Positions 16,035 through 23,932 of a stretch of 29,920 nucleotides of DNA are shown in pieces. The stretch covers positions 1 through 29,920 of IMG/VR virus record IMGVR_UViG_3300020203_000838. One strand, given 5' to 3'. Both the position numbers and the translations under genes were made by a program. Source of the DNA: a virus. Positions within the stretch are counted from its first letter, which is position 1; the number at the start of each line of letters is the position of its first letter. The notes under the pieces are model-generated. The model ran no database searches, was not told where the DNA came from, and saw only the letters and a list, made by a program, of their open reading frames with translations.

Positions 16035-16397
16035 TCACCGCGCAAACAGTACAAAGCGTTTGCGCTGATGATCGGTGGTTCTGCCGAAACTCGTTCGGAC
16101 TCCCAAACGCTTCAATTCCGGAACAAGCGTATCGACAGCTGATCGGAGTTGCCGTGGTGTTGCGGGCCAATTTGAAGGAACCGTGCGGACCGCACGAACC
16201 AGCACCGTGCCCAGATCCGTCATGGATCCCATCCATGATTTACGTTTCGTCAGGACCTTCATAATGCCCTTCAGAACACGCTCCCGGACTACCTGAACAG
16301 GATTTACCTGCACGGCCTTGGTTGTCGTTGCTACTTTTTTAGTAGCAGTGGTGGTTAGACGGACTGACTTCTTTGAAACTGTGCTACGACGTGTCAT
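16035..16397 (-). CDS. Basic winged-helix DNA-binding protein
   Basis: 120 residues. The first 40 are Lys/Thr/Val-rich and very basic, like a histone H1 or HU tail. Residues 52-118 resemble the small winged-helix domain found at the C-terminus of some phage and mobile-element replication proteins: W55 and a GTVL segment, then NWPATPRQLRSAVDTLVPEL, then GVRTSFGR and RKRFVLF. It should bind DNA without obvious catalysis. The region is about 57% G+C by hand count over 16081-16260, well above its neighbours, which suggests recent acquisition. Its start overlaps the upstream stop by ATGA; ssb follows after a 102-nt leader. Confidence 0.75.
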   Translation of the reverse strand: MTRRSTVSKKSVRLTTTATKKVATTTKAVQVNPVQVVRERVLKGIMKVLTKRKSWMGSMTDLGTVLVRAVRTVPSNWPATPRQLRSAVDTLVPELKRLGVRTSFGRTTDHQRKRFVLFAR

Positions 16398-16714
16398 TTA
16401 TTACTGTTACTTTCTTTTCTTTTATAAGTTAAAGATCGTATCTCTACGATCCTATTCCATGGATAAGTTAATTCTTGGATCGGGCCTTTTTCTAGGGTTT
16501 CCAGGACAAACGGAATTGATTTTAAATCGTCCAACGGATATACATATCGGCTTCCAAGAAACGTTACGTATGATTCAGCTTTGTTTATTTGATTCGTTAA
16601 GAAATAAGTTAACCTGCACTCAAGAGGTATTCTGACGGTTACTAAGAAAAGTGCTTTAGTCGGACCCTTTACATCTGGCATTCCGGATGTTTGATTAACG
16701 ATAATATCAGTCAT
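16394..16714 (-). CDS. Unrecognised protein between recA and the winged-helix gene
   Basis: 106 residues from the chosen start. The frame could begin at 16762, overlapping the recombinase gene by 47 nt, but the ATG at 16712-16714 lies one base after the recombinase stop and has AGAAGA about 5 nt before it, so it is the better start. The protein looks beta-rich with an RIPLECRLTYFLTNQINKAE segment and a basic C-terminus (TYKRKESNSNK). No family recognised. Confidence 0.72.
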   Translation of the reverse strand: MTDIIVNQTSGMPDVKGPTKALFLVTVRIPLECRLTYFLTNQINKAESYVTFLGSRYVYPLDDLKSIPFVLETLEKGPIQELTYPWNRIVEIRSLTYKRKESNSNK

Positions 16715-16715
16715 T

Positions 16716-17693
16716 TCAATCTTCTGATTCGGAGTGATCGTCCCAGCCTTTAATATCGTCAAGACTCTTGACGTCTTTGGCCAGTAAGATACCGTCTGCC
16801 GAGACCACTATATCCATTTCAGAAATACATTCATCGCCATCAAATAAGTGGTTCTTCTTAACCTTTGCTCGCGATACGATCCCGTATTTGTACTTCTCTC
16901 CCTGCCGGGTTCGAGTCAGATCTCCCTTCCTGGTCAACTGAATAACTAGACTAGAAAGATAATACAGTTCTCCTCCGCCTTTTTCAGTTTGACCTGGACT
17001 ACCAATATTTGCATAGACCTGATTAATCACGAGAGTTGCGATGGATTGGTCTCCCGTTTCCATATCAACATAACGATTTGCAAGCTTATTAAACTTGCGA
17101 ACCGCAAACGCAACTTCCTTGGCCGTTACACCGGGCTGCTTTGAATAATCCTCATCCTCTTCGCTATCTTCGGTACTGTTGACGCTCGCCCCAACAGAAT
17201 CCCATACAATTAGGATTTTTAATTTTGGATTAATTTCCTTCGCCGCATGAACGATATTAGCAACAGCTTTGCAACCCTGGATGATATTATTGGTATCGAT
17301 GATTGCCAATTCATTTGGCTTGCCACCCATTTTGGTGAACCGATTGGCGGCAAATTTTCGTTCCGAATCCCACATCACAACCAGAACACCCTGTTCCTGG
17401 GCCTCTTTCATAAAAACCGCAGCATGGGTGCTTTTGCCAGAATCGGGCTTTCCTGATATCTGAACGATTCTTCCGAATGGAATTCCTTTTAAGGATGTCA
17501 GACTTTTCCAATGTGGACCACGAGTCCAGACGATGAAATCAGAGTCTTTATCGGAACGTGATATGGTGTCGCCCGTGCTTAACTGTTTAGCTAGACCGGT
17601 TTCCTTTTTTCCATAAGCTTCACGTGCTTTTGCAATGATCTGATCTATATTAATGGCGTCCGAAGCGGCGGTTTTTGTTTGTTTTTTTTCCAT
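16716..17693 (-). CDS. RecA/UvsX-type recombinase
   Basis: Catalyses homologous pairing and strand exchange. 325 residues: Walker A GKPDSGKST (81-89), a MWDSER segment (108-112 region) typical of the strand after it, Walker B LIVWDS (161-166), and VINQVYANIGSPGQTEKGG (222-240), the strand and L2-like DNA-binding loop region. An Asp/Glu-rich insertion (TEDSEEDEDY) lies around 174-183, and the C-terminus is acidic (DDHSESED), both common in RecA proteins. The frame could begin at a TTG at 17705, but the ATG at 17691-17693 is preceded by GGTAGG and lies just past the upstream stop. RecA of bacteria and UvsX of phages cannot be separated by eye; the context favours a phage type. Confidence 0.93.
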   Translation of the reverse strand: MEKKQTKTAASDAINIDQIIAKAREAYGKKETGLAKQLSTGDTISRSDKDSDFIVWTRGPHWKSLTSLKGIPFGRIVQISGKPDSGKSTHAAVFMKEAQEQGVLVVMWDSERKFAANRFTKMGGKPNELAIIDTNNIIQGCKAVANIVHAAKEINPKLKILIVWDSVGASVNSTEDSEEDEDYSKQPGVTAKEVAFAVRKFNKLANRYVDMETGDQSIATLVINQVYANIGSPGQTEKGGGELYYLSSLVIQLTRKGDLTRTRQGEKYKYGIVSRAKVKKNHLFDGDECISEMDIVVSADGILLAKDVKSLDDIKGWDDHSESED

Positions 17694-17698
17694 ATTGC

Positions 17699-18127
17699 CT
17701 ACCAAGTATTTTTATTTTTACCTAAGTTTCTAAAGAAGACATGACCATTATTTAATGAATTTATCTGTACTGACCACTTTTTGGCGGTCGCCTCGGCTTC
17801 TGCGCAGGCTTTTTTTGCCGCCACGACATCTGGATCCGCGGCTACCGTATGGGTCAACATTGTTTCGGTCATTTTTGCTGTTGATAAGGTTTTTTGTTTT
17901 TTATAGGTTTCGGCCTCTACCCTCTCTACATCATGTTTTGATTCTTTTGAACGCAACTCAACGTCATAAAGAATCGTTGATAGTCTGATCACGGCCTCCA
18001 AAAACATTGCCGCGGTACGATCAGCTTTAGACGAATCAAATTCGCCCAAATGAACCAAACGTAGATCATCTAGACATTTTTCGATCAAACCGGAGAGATC
18101 CTCCTCATTCGTTTTATTTTCGGCCAT
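17699..18127 (-). CDS. Unrecognised coiled-coil-like protein
   Basis: 142 residues, almost wholly helical and charged, with a long Lys/Glu/Ala-rich stretch (about 60-120) suited to a coiled coil, and a short C-terminal segment containing NNGHVFFRNLGKNKNTW. No catalytic motif is present. It lies 5 nt upstream of the recombinase start, so a role with the recombinase (for example as mediator or loader) is possible but not shown. Confidence 0.75.
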   Translation of the reverse strand: MAENKTNEEDLSGLIEKCLDDLRLVHLGEFDSSKADRTAAMFLEAVIRLSTILYDVELRSKESKHDVERVEAETYKKQKTLSTAKMTETMLTHTVAADPDVVAAKKACAEAEATAKKWSVQINSLNNGHVFFRNLGKNKNTW

Positions 18128-18137
18128 ACTGGCTAGG

Positions 18138-18476
18138 TCAGGTTGAACCGGTGGTATCGACAGATGCTTTGGCTTCTAATTCTTTTAACTTATCCTCCAA
18201 ACGTTTGTGTAATTTATCTGTTTGATTATGAACTTGTCTCATATGTTGATGAATAAAGAGAGATGTTAGGAATAAAAAAACTTCCATGCTGGTAAATCTT
18301 TGCGATGGAGGTTTAAGGAAAACAATTATGCCTTCGTCGTCTGTTTCGAACAAATCAACAAACAGTTCTTCTCCCTTGTAATTAGGGCGATCGTAAGAAC
18401 GGCATATCTTTTCATACATATCCCATTCATCTGCCGTTACCTCGATCTTCTTATTATCAATAATCCGGATACTCAA
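18138..18476 (-). CDS. Unrecognised protein with a probable TTG start
   Basis: 112 residues if translation begins at the TTG at 18474-18476, which lies one base after the upstream TAA and is preceded by a perfect AGGAGG at 18482-18487. An in-frame ATG at 18512 would add 12 residues but overlaps the upstream gene and has no comparable ribosome site. The protein has an N-terminal beta-type segment (SIRIIDNKKIEVTADEW), a central hydrophobic stretch (SMEVFLFLTSLFIHQHM) that is probably a buried helix, and a charged coiled-coil tail. No family recognised. Confidence 0.72.
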   Translation of the reverse strand: MSIRIIDNKKIEVTADEWDMYEKICRSYDRPNYKGEELFVDLFETDDEGIIVFLKPPSQRFTSMEVFLFLTSLFIHQHMRQVHNQTDKLHKRLEDKLKELEAKASVDTTGST

Positions 18477-18477
18477 C

Positions 18478-19110
18478 TTAACCTCCTGATCTCCGGATAT
18501 TTCCCACGGCACCGCTTCTCCTCAATTCAGACTGAGCTGCCTTCTGTTTTTCTCCCAACATTTTAAATATCGGGTCTTCTTCCTCGGCAGGCTCTTCCGA
18601 ATATTCTTCAGGCAGCTGTTCTTCCTGCTCCCAGGCCAATGCCGCCCAATTTTCCGGAACAGAGGCGGAATTTGATTTTATCTTTTCCGCAAGACTCTTT
18701 ATCTCACTGGCAGTTTTTCCCTTCACACCAGTTCTTGAGAAATAAGTAGTAGAGGGAGTCGTGTCATCTTTAGCTAAGACATTTGCAGATTCGACCTGCT
18801 TGTCCTGGCGTCGTGCCGCGGCAACAGGATGTCTTGGTTTTGACTCGGGACCTTCATCAAGCGTCGGAGAGTAGAACCGCGCCGGTGCCGGGGTCTCATT
18901 ATCAACTTTATTTAAATTATAATTTGAAAGAAGCCATCCTGCGATTCCTTCGGGATTATTTGGCATCTGAACCAAAGCTTCCCTGATTTCTCCAAGAAGC
19001 CTGCGATCCTCTTCTCCCATGATATCTCCACCGCAAGATGGACAGACATTCGAATTCAACGCGTGTGTCCATGTAGGAGGGATATCAGCGCTACAATGCA
19101 TGCATTTCAT
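18478..19110 (-). CDS. Zinc-ribbon protein with a disordered linker and acidic C-terminus
   Basis: 210 residues. The N-terminus has a clear zinc ribbon (CMHC, then CPSCGG, residues 3-27), followed by a short helical domain (about 33-66). Residues 70-120 are Pro/Ser/Thr/Lys-rich and likely disordered; about 160-180 are Glu-rich (EEQLPEEYSEEPAEEED), and the end is basic. It follows the DNA polymerase gene by 28 nt, so it may be a replisome adaptor, but this is inference. No named family recognised. Confidence 0.8.
   Translation of the reverse strand: MKCMHCSADIPPTWTHALNSNVCPSCGGDIMGEEDRRLLGEIREALVQMPNNPEGIAGWLLSNYNLNKVDNETPAPARFYSPTLDEGPESKPRHPVAAARRQDKQVESANVLAKDDTTPSTTYFSRTGVKGKTASEIKSLAEKIKSNSASVPENWAALAWEQEEQLPEEYSEEPAEEEDPIFKMLGEKQKAAQSELRRSGAVGNIRRSGG
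18482..18487 (-). promoter_or_regulatory. Consensus Shine-Dalgarno AGGAGG that decides a TTG start
   Basis: The site AGGAGG lies inside the last codons of the zinc-ribbon gene, followed by the TAA stop and, 5 nt on, a TTG. Full complementarity to the 16S rRNA tail at ideal spacing supports this rare start codon over the upstream ATG. Confidence 0.7.
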
Positions 19111-19138
19111 ACATTATATATAACACAAAATTTATAAT

Positions 19139-22100
19139 CTATTCATTATCAAGGTCGCCAGAATCATCCCATTCTAACAGTCCTTCATCGAAAAGATCGT
19201 CTTCAATTTCTATAAAAAGGTCTTTCGGATCAAGATTTTGTTGTGATGAATTATTTTCCGCTATTGCGGCGGCATCGACTTTGGTCTTTTTTAGGCTAAC
19301 TTGTTTAGCCTTCAAATCTGCCGGGACAGAAGGTGACGGAGCGAAACCAAATACATCTTCCAGGATAATCCCGATTTCATCTTCATATACGTTTGTCGTT
19401 CCGGAAAAATGTATAGCTATACCTTCCTCAAATTTTGCCCTGGATGAAATATCTTTCAATCTTGATTTAAGTTTCGTATATCCTTCAGGAAATATCGTAA
19501 GGGTACATCTTTCTCCCTTGATATCCTCGATCGTTGCCTTGACCATGTCCTGGCCGAAGAATTTTGACTTTTCTTTCTTTACTTTGAATTCAAATACGCT
19601 TTTGATTTCAGCCTTCATAGAAGGAATTCTTGACCGATCCTGGTAAGATCTGATCGTATTGATCAGTCCTGGGTTACGATCTTGGAAAAAAGTCCCGTAT
19701 GCATGACGTTTCGTGCATGAAAATGCCTCCCCTAAATACATCTTCTCAAGGGCATATTTTTCGCTCATAGACCAATCTGGAGTCTCGGGCCAAGGATATT
19801 GGAACTCTTCCTTGGTCGGGTCATGGCGTTTTAACCAGGTTTGTAGCTTTTTTCTATAATCAGAACAATATAAATATATTTGTTTCCTTGATATTCCGAA
19901 CGAATCCAAGCAGCCTGTGGCGGCGAGGGCTTGTATAGTGTTGGCCCGGACAGCTTTTGAATCCACCCGAACCATAAAATCAAAAAATGATCCGAATGGA
20001 CGTTTCTTCAAAATATCAAGAATCGCTTCATCCCCAACGAATTTCAGAGCATCGAACCCAGTAATTAAAGTATTTTCATCGCCAATCGTATATGCGAGAG
20101 TTGAACTGTTGAGATTAGGAGGCAGAATCGTAACGTTATGTTTTCTTATTTCCGACTTTATCTTCTCGATATTGTTTTTAGCAATTTTAGCGCCGGATCT
20201 TACTTCTGACTTCAAATTAGCCAGAAGAAACTCAACCGGATAGTGAGCTTTTAGATAAGCCGTTTGGTACGAAGTAAGTGAATAAAGAATTGAGTGACTG
20301 GCATTGAATCCGTAGCCTGAGAACAGCGCGATGATCTCATCCCAAATTTTGGTTGCCATGGCTTCAGAAATATTCTTATTTTTCTGAGCATCGCTGATAA
20401 AATCAAGGCGCCATTGTGCGGCCTTTTTAGGATTCTTTCCCTTTTCTTTGGTTAATTTACGTAGCCGATCTGCTTCGTGAAGATCCCATCCGGCCACATC
20501 CTGAGCCAGATACATCAAACATTCTTCATATAAGCCAAATCCATAAGTCGCACCGAAGGCACGTTCTAAAGACGAATGGAGAAGTTTTACCTTCTTTTCT
20601 CCATTCTTAGTTTTTACATAGTCTTCACGAATATCTCTCGCAGCAGGTCTGGCAAGAGAATTGATCGCGCTGATATCTTCGATTGATCTGGGTTGAACTT
20701 TTCGACATAAATCAATTGTTCCGCCTGACGTCCCGAGTTGGAATACGCCAAATGTATCGCCTCGGCTCAGAAGGTCATAAGTAGCCTGATCATCTGTTGG
20801 TAAGGGAGAAGGAGGCGGAGTCTTTCCTGATTGTTCAATAAGATCGTAGGTATCTTTAATAATATCAAGAGTTGTGGACCCCAGAAGATCCATCTTGACC
20901 AATCCGATTGCTTCGGCTCGTTCCTTGTCGTATTCAATCGCAACAGTTCCGTCTTTATCTTTTCTGAGCGGGACCAATCCACGCAGAGGTCTCGCCGCAA
21001 TAATCAATCCACCAGCATGGGTTGCCCAGGCTCGATATTTGCTCGAAATGGAGCTATAACGCTTTAATTCCGGATACTTGAGCGCATATTCTGCAAATAA
21101 AGGCGCTTCTATAAAAGCCTTCTCCACAGATTTGATCGTATCCGGAACGGCTCCCGCGATATCATTCCCTTTCTTTACAGCTTCGGCTCTGGAGCCTCCA
21201 AATTCACAAGCCCTAGCAATATCTCTTGCATAGACTTTAGGAGTTATGGTGTTGACGTTGGAAACGTGAGCTATATAATCTTCACCATATTTGGATACAA
21301 TGTACTCCTTTACACGATCTCGGCCAGATGGCGCGAAATCCATATCAATGTCAGGGAAGTCCGTCTTGAACTTATTTAGAAAACGCGCGAAAATTAATTT
21401 GTATTTGATCGGATCTGCCTGGTGGATCCCTACCAGATAGGCAATCAAGCATCCACCGACACTCCCTCGGCCAGCCCCGATCAGGACATCGTTATTTCGG
21501 GCCCATTTAACGAAATCCGAAACAATCAGCATATAACTGCTGAATCCATGGAATTCTAAGACTTCAAATTCTTCTTTAAGACGTTCCCTATACAGGGCTT
21601 CCTCGCCCACTGGAACGAATTTAGAAAATGCCTTATCACAAACGTATCTTAAATAAGATTTATCTTGTGGTAATGTTCTGATCGATTCTTCTTGTAAGAC
21701 TAACCACGCCTGATAGTCAGGTAAATCAAGCTGGTCCTGAACTGGAAATATCGGAAGTTCTTTCCCTGCCGGATTTGAATACTTCAGATCTACCCAATCC
21801 GGTACTTCACACTGATCTGCAAACAATACTGTATTTTGGATCCACTCCTCTACAGATTCAGATGGAAAAGATCTTGATAAGAAATTAAAAACTTCATCGC
21901 CAGTATGGAGGAAGAAGTTCGGAACGTTATATTTTATTCTATTGTTTGAATATCTCGGCTGTCCTGAGCCGATCGCGAGCATTACATCATGCGTATCGTG
22001 GTCTTCTTTTTTTAAATAATGTGCATTGGAAGTCGGAACAATTTTTATATTCAACTTTCCAGCTAGCTGAACCGTATGATAATTTATGAAATATTGATCT

Positions 22101-22693
22101 ATAGAATCACTGTAAGGTGTCCCGAACCGTTTTAGATTATTAGGTTGGATCTCCAGTCCTAAATAAGGCCCAAAGATATCAACGAGTTTCAAAACAGTTT
22201 TTTCTGCTTCATCAAACTTCTTATTCATAAGAAGTTGAGACACGATGCCACTTCCGCATGAAGTCAGGCAGGTCACACCTTCAGAATGTTTCTGAAGCAT
22301 ATCCCAATCAATAACTGGGAAATTTCTTTTACCGATCGGAACCGTATGATCGAATCCTGAACGGTTAAGCAATAAAAGATTTTTATATCCTGTGGCGTTC
22401 CTGGCCAGCAGGATGATGTGGCGAAATGGTGCTGATTCGGTACGATTCTCTTCCCTTACATTATTAACGAAATAGAATTCACAGCCAACTATGTATTTAA
22501 CGCCAGAATCTTTGGCGGCCTTGTAGGCATCCCATACACATGCAAAACTTGCATGATCGGTAATCGCAACGGCTTTTTGGCCAAGCTGTTTGGCTGTACT
22601 GAATAAATCATGAGGAGAGATGAGTGAATCGAGAATTGAAAAATGTGAATGATTATGCAGAGAGACGTAAGGCCGGTTCAATTTCTGCTCCAT
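19139..22693 (-). CDS. dnaE: DnaE-type (family C) DNA polymerase III alpha subunit
   Basis: Replicative DNA polymerase. 1184 residues, close to bacterial DnaE. The N-terminal PHP domain keeps likely metal ligands: H13 and H15 in SLHNHSHFS, D46/H47 in ITDH, E72 in GCEF, so a metal-dependent proofreading activity is possible. The polymerase core has GAGRGS (406-411), PDIDMDF with D450 and D452, HAGGLI (559-564) and the third aspartate D602 in KMDLLG. Later come a helix-hairpin-helix region and an OB-fold-like domain (about 1030-1095). The end is acidic. No clear beta-clamp-binding motif is visible. The start overlaps the peptidase gene by 41 nt; a shorter start would delete the PHP metal site, so the overlap is real. 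Confidence 0.97.
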   Translation of the reverse strand: MEQKLNRPYVSLHNHSHFSILDSLISPHDLFSTAKQLGQKAVAITDHASFACVWDAYKAAKDSGVKYIVGCEFYFVNNVREENRTESAPFRHIILLARNATGYKNLLLLNRSGFDHTVPIGKRNFPVIDWDMLQKHSEGVTCLTSCGSGIVSQLLMNKKFDEAEKTVLKLVDIFGPYLGLEIQPNNLKRFGTPYSDSIDQYFINYHTVQLAGKLNIKIVPTSNAHYLKKEDHDTHDVMLAIGSGQPRYSNNRIKYNVPNFFLHTGDEVFNFLSRSFPSESVEEWIQNTVLFADQCEVPDWVDLKYSNPAGKELPIFPVQDQLDLPDYQAWLVLQEESIRTLPQDKSYLRYVCDKAFSKFVPVGEEALYRERLKEEFEVLEFHGFSSYMLIVSDFVKWARNNDVLIGAGRGSVGGCLIAYLVGIHQADPIKYKLIFARFLNKFKTDFPDIDMDFAPSGRDRVKEYIVSKYGEDYIAHVSNVNTITPKVYARDIARACEFGGSRAEAVKKGNDIAGAVPDTIKSVEKAFIEAPLFAEYALKYPELKRYSSISSKYRAWATHAGGLIIAARPLRGLVPLRKDKDGTVAIEYDKERAEAIGLVKMDLLGSTTLDIIKDTYDLIEQSGKTPPPSPLPTDDQATYDLLSRGDTFGVFQLGTSGGTIDLCRKVQPRSIEDISAINSLARPAARDIREDYVKTKNGEKKVKLLHSSLERAFGATYGFGLYEECLMYLAQDVAGWDLHEADRLRKLTKEKGKNPKKAAQWRLDFISDAQKNKNISEAMATKIWDEIIALFSGYGFNASHSILYSLTSYQTAYLKAHYPVEFLLANLKSEVRSGAKIAKNNIEKIKSEIRKHNVTILPPNLNSSTLAYTIGDENTLITGFDALKFVGDEAILDILKKRPFGSFFDFMVRVDSKAVRANTIQALAATGCLDSFGISRKQIYLYCSDYRKKLQTWLKRHDPTKEEFQYPWPETPDWSMSEKYALEKMYLGEAFSCTKRHAYGTFFQDRNPGLINTIRSYQDRSRIPSMKAEIKSVFEFKVKKEKSKFFGQDMVKATIEDIKGERCTLTIFPEGYTKLKSRLKDISSRAKFEEGIAIHFSGTTNVYEDEIGIILEDVFGFAPSPSVPADLKAKQVSLKKTKVDAAAIAENNSSQQNLDPKDLFIEIEDDLFDEGLLEWDDSGDLDNE

Positions 22694-23294
22694 AGATCGA
22701 CTCTATAACTCTGTAACGTTCTCGCCAAAAACCATCATCGTCATGATCCAGATTAGTCAAAAATAATTTGATCTGATCATATTTTAATGATTTATTACTT
22801 ATTAAGAAGTGTGCCAGGGCTCTTACACAAGACCAATGTTCAGTTAACTTATCAATAATTAAGTTCTGAATGGCTCGTTTGAGCGATTTTCCAACATCAG
22901 CCGGTATTTTGTTTTTCCTTAATAATAAGGAAACTTCTTTAAAGTCTTCTGAAGAAGCTCGGTTTTTTGAGAGATTTATTTCTGAGCCGAAAAGTTCTCT
23001 TATAAGAATTTGTTCTGCTGCCTGACCTGCCAGGAGAACTGATAATTGAGAATGGAAAATTGATTCGTCTAAAGGTGTTGGTTTGTCCGAAACCATAACG
23101 AAGTATTTATATTTTGTAATGCCGTAATTACTATGAATAAGTTTACTGGACTGGATGTAACAAAAATTAAGAATACCGCAAATAATGTGTCCAGCTTCAT
23201 GATAAGCAGTCAGTAAGAGGTCAGAGTTAATTTGTTTAGAGCGTGACTGTCTATTCGGGGCTCGTTTTATTTTTTTATTTAAGCTCGGCTTCAT
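22653..23294 (-). CDS. Stand-alone FtsH-type (M41) zinc metallopeptidase
   Basis: 213 residues. AYHEAGHIICG gives the HExxH zinc site (H32, E33, H36), LLAGQAAEQIL (87-97) matches the conserved GGRAAEE-like helix of FtsH, and D117 in SSEDFKEV is at the place of the third zinc ligand. It has no AAA+ ATPase domain and no membrane segment, both of which precede this domain in FtsH, so the protease either cleaves unfolded substrates alone or borrows an unfoldase. The N-terminus is basic. It overlaps the gene on each side, including 41 nt with dnaE, so it is translated with the polymerase. Substrate unknown. Confidence 0.85.
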   Translation of the reverse strand: MKPSLNKKIKRAPNRQSRSKQINSDLLLTAYHEAGHIICGILNFCYIQSSKLIHSNYGITKYKYFVMVSDKPTPLDESIFHSQLSVLLAGQAAEQILIRELFGSEINLSKNRASSEDFKEVSLLLRKNKIPADVGKSLKRAIQNLIIDKLTEHWSCVRALAHFLISNKSLKYDQIKLFLTNLDHDDDGFWRERYRVIESIYGAEIEPALRLSA

Positions 23295-23574
23295 TCAAGG
23301 AAATGATGACAGATTCGAAGCCAGTCGTCAGGTTATCACAATCCCGAACCTTACATTTTATCGTAACTACACTAGACCCGAATGTACCGGTGGCGGCATA
23401 ACTACCGTTCTCTACATAAAATAATCCAGCCTGAAAGAATACCTTATTTCTCACAAAACCAGCTTCCTCAAATATCGGAACATGCTCTCGCATAATTGGA
23501 AAGTTTAATTGATATGATAAGGTTGAGGCGGAACAGCAAGATTTAGTGCGTTGTTTTGTAAAAATTTCGGACAT
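23275..23574 (-). CDS. Small unrecognised protein
   Basis: 99 residues, predicted beta-rich in its second half (VFFQAGLFYVENGSYAATGT), with a few scattered cysteines that do not form a clear metal site. It overlaps the M41 peptidase start by 20 nt. No ribosome site is visible before the ATG; instead an 8-bp hairpin ends 5 nt upstream of it, which may affect translation. Confidence 0.65.
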   Translation of the reverse strand: MSEIFTKQRTKSCCSASTLSYQLNFPIMREHVPIFEEAGFVRNKVFFQAGLFYVENGSYAATGTFGSSVVTIKCKVRDCDNLTTGFESVIISLNEAELK

Positions 23575-23579
23575 GATAA

Positions 23580-23609
23580 TGGGAGTCGAAACTTACGTTC
23601 TGACTCCCA
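23580..23609 (-). promoter_or_regulatory. Hairpin abutting a start codon
   Basis: TGGGAGTC (23580-23587) pairs with GACTCCCA (23602-23609) across a 14-nt loop. It lies between the 96-residue gene and the ATG at 23572-23574, where a ribosome site would be expected. It has no U-tract after it in the minus-strand transcript, so translational control or transcript processing is likelier than termination. Confidence 0.45.
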
Positions 23610-23626
23610 ATCATATATCGGAGATA

Positions 23627-23917
23627 TTATTTAGAGAAACTAACGCCGCGGCTCTCCAGTACGAAAAAGCAAAACTTGATCTTTGCGGCTTCCGTATCAT
23701 AGGCATCTTTATACGGTGCCTGGATTTCCTTTACCATTTCCTTGGCCTGAGTGAGTTTTTCGTCCTCTTCTTTGGCCCGTTCAATCTCATACGCGTGAGA
23801 TTCAGATTCATAAATTTTCTTCTTTATTTCTTCCAAATCCATTGATTGGACTGCTTCCTCAAAGCCAGTCGGGAGACGTTTTTGAAGGCGTTTTGGAAAT
23901 TCTTTATCTTCGCTCAT
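23627..23917 (-). CDS. Small unrecognised helical protein
   Basis: 96 residues, mostly charged helix (MDLEEIKKKIYESESHAYEI, about 26-45) with a C-terminal ESRGVSFSK. It could form a coiled coil. No motif for function. It starts 15 nt after the trigger factor stop and so is probably co-transcribed with it. Confidence 0.7.
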   Translation of the reverse strand: MSEDKEFPKRLQKRLPTGFEEAVQSMDLEEIKKKIYESESHAYEIERAKEEDEKLTQAKEMVKEIQAPYKDAYDTEAAKIKFCFFVLESRGVSFSK

Positions 23918-23932
23918 TAGAATCTTTCCCTG

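Noticed and set aside
16028-16296. Plus-strand open frames of 73-78 codons opposite the winged-helix gene
   Set aside because: They arise from the high G+C of this stretch. The minus-strand frame has ATGA coupling to its neighbour and a recognisable domain; the plus-strand frames have no ribosome site or motif.
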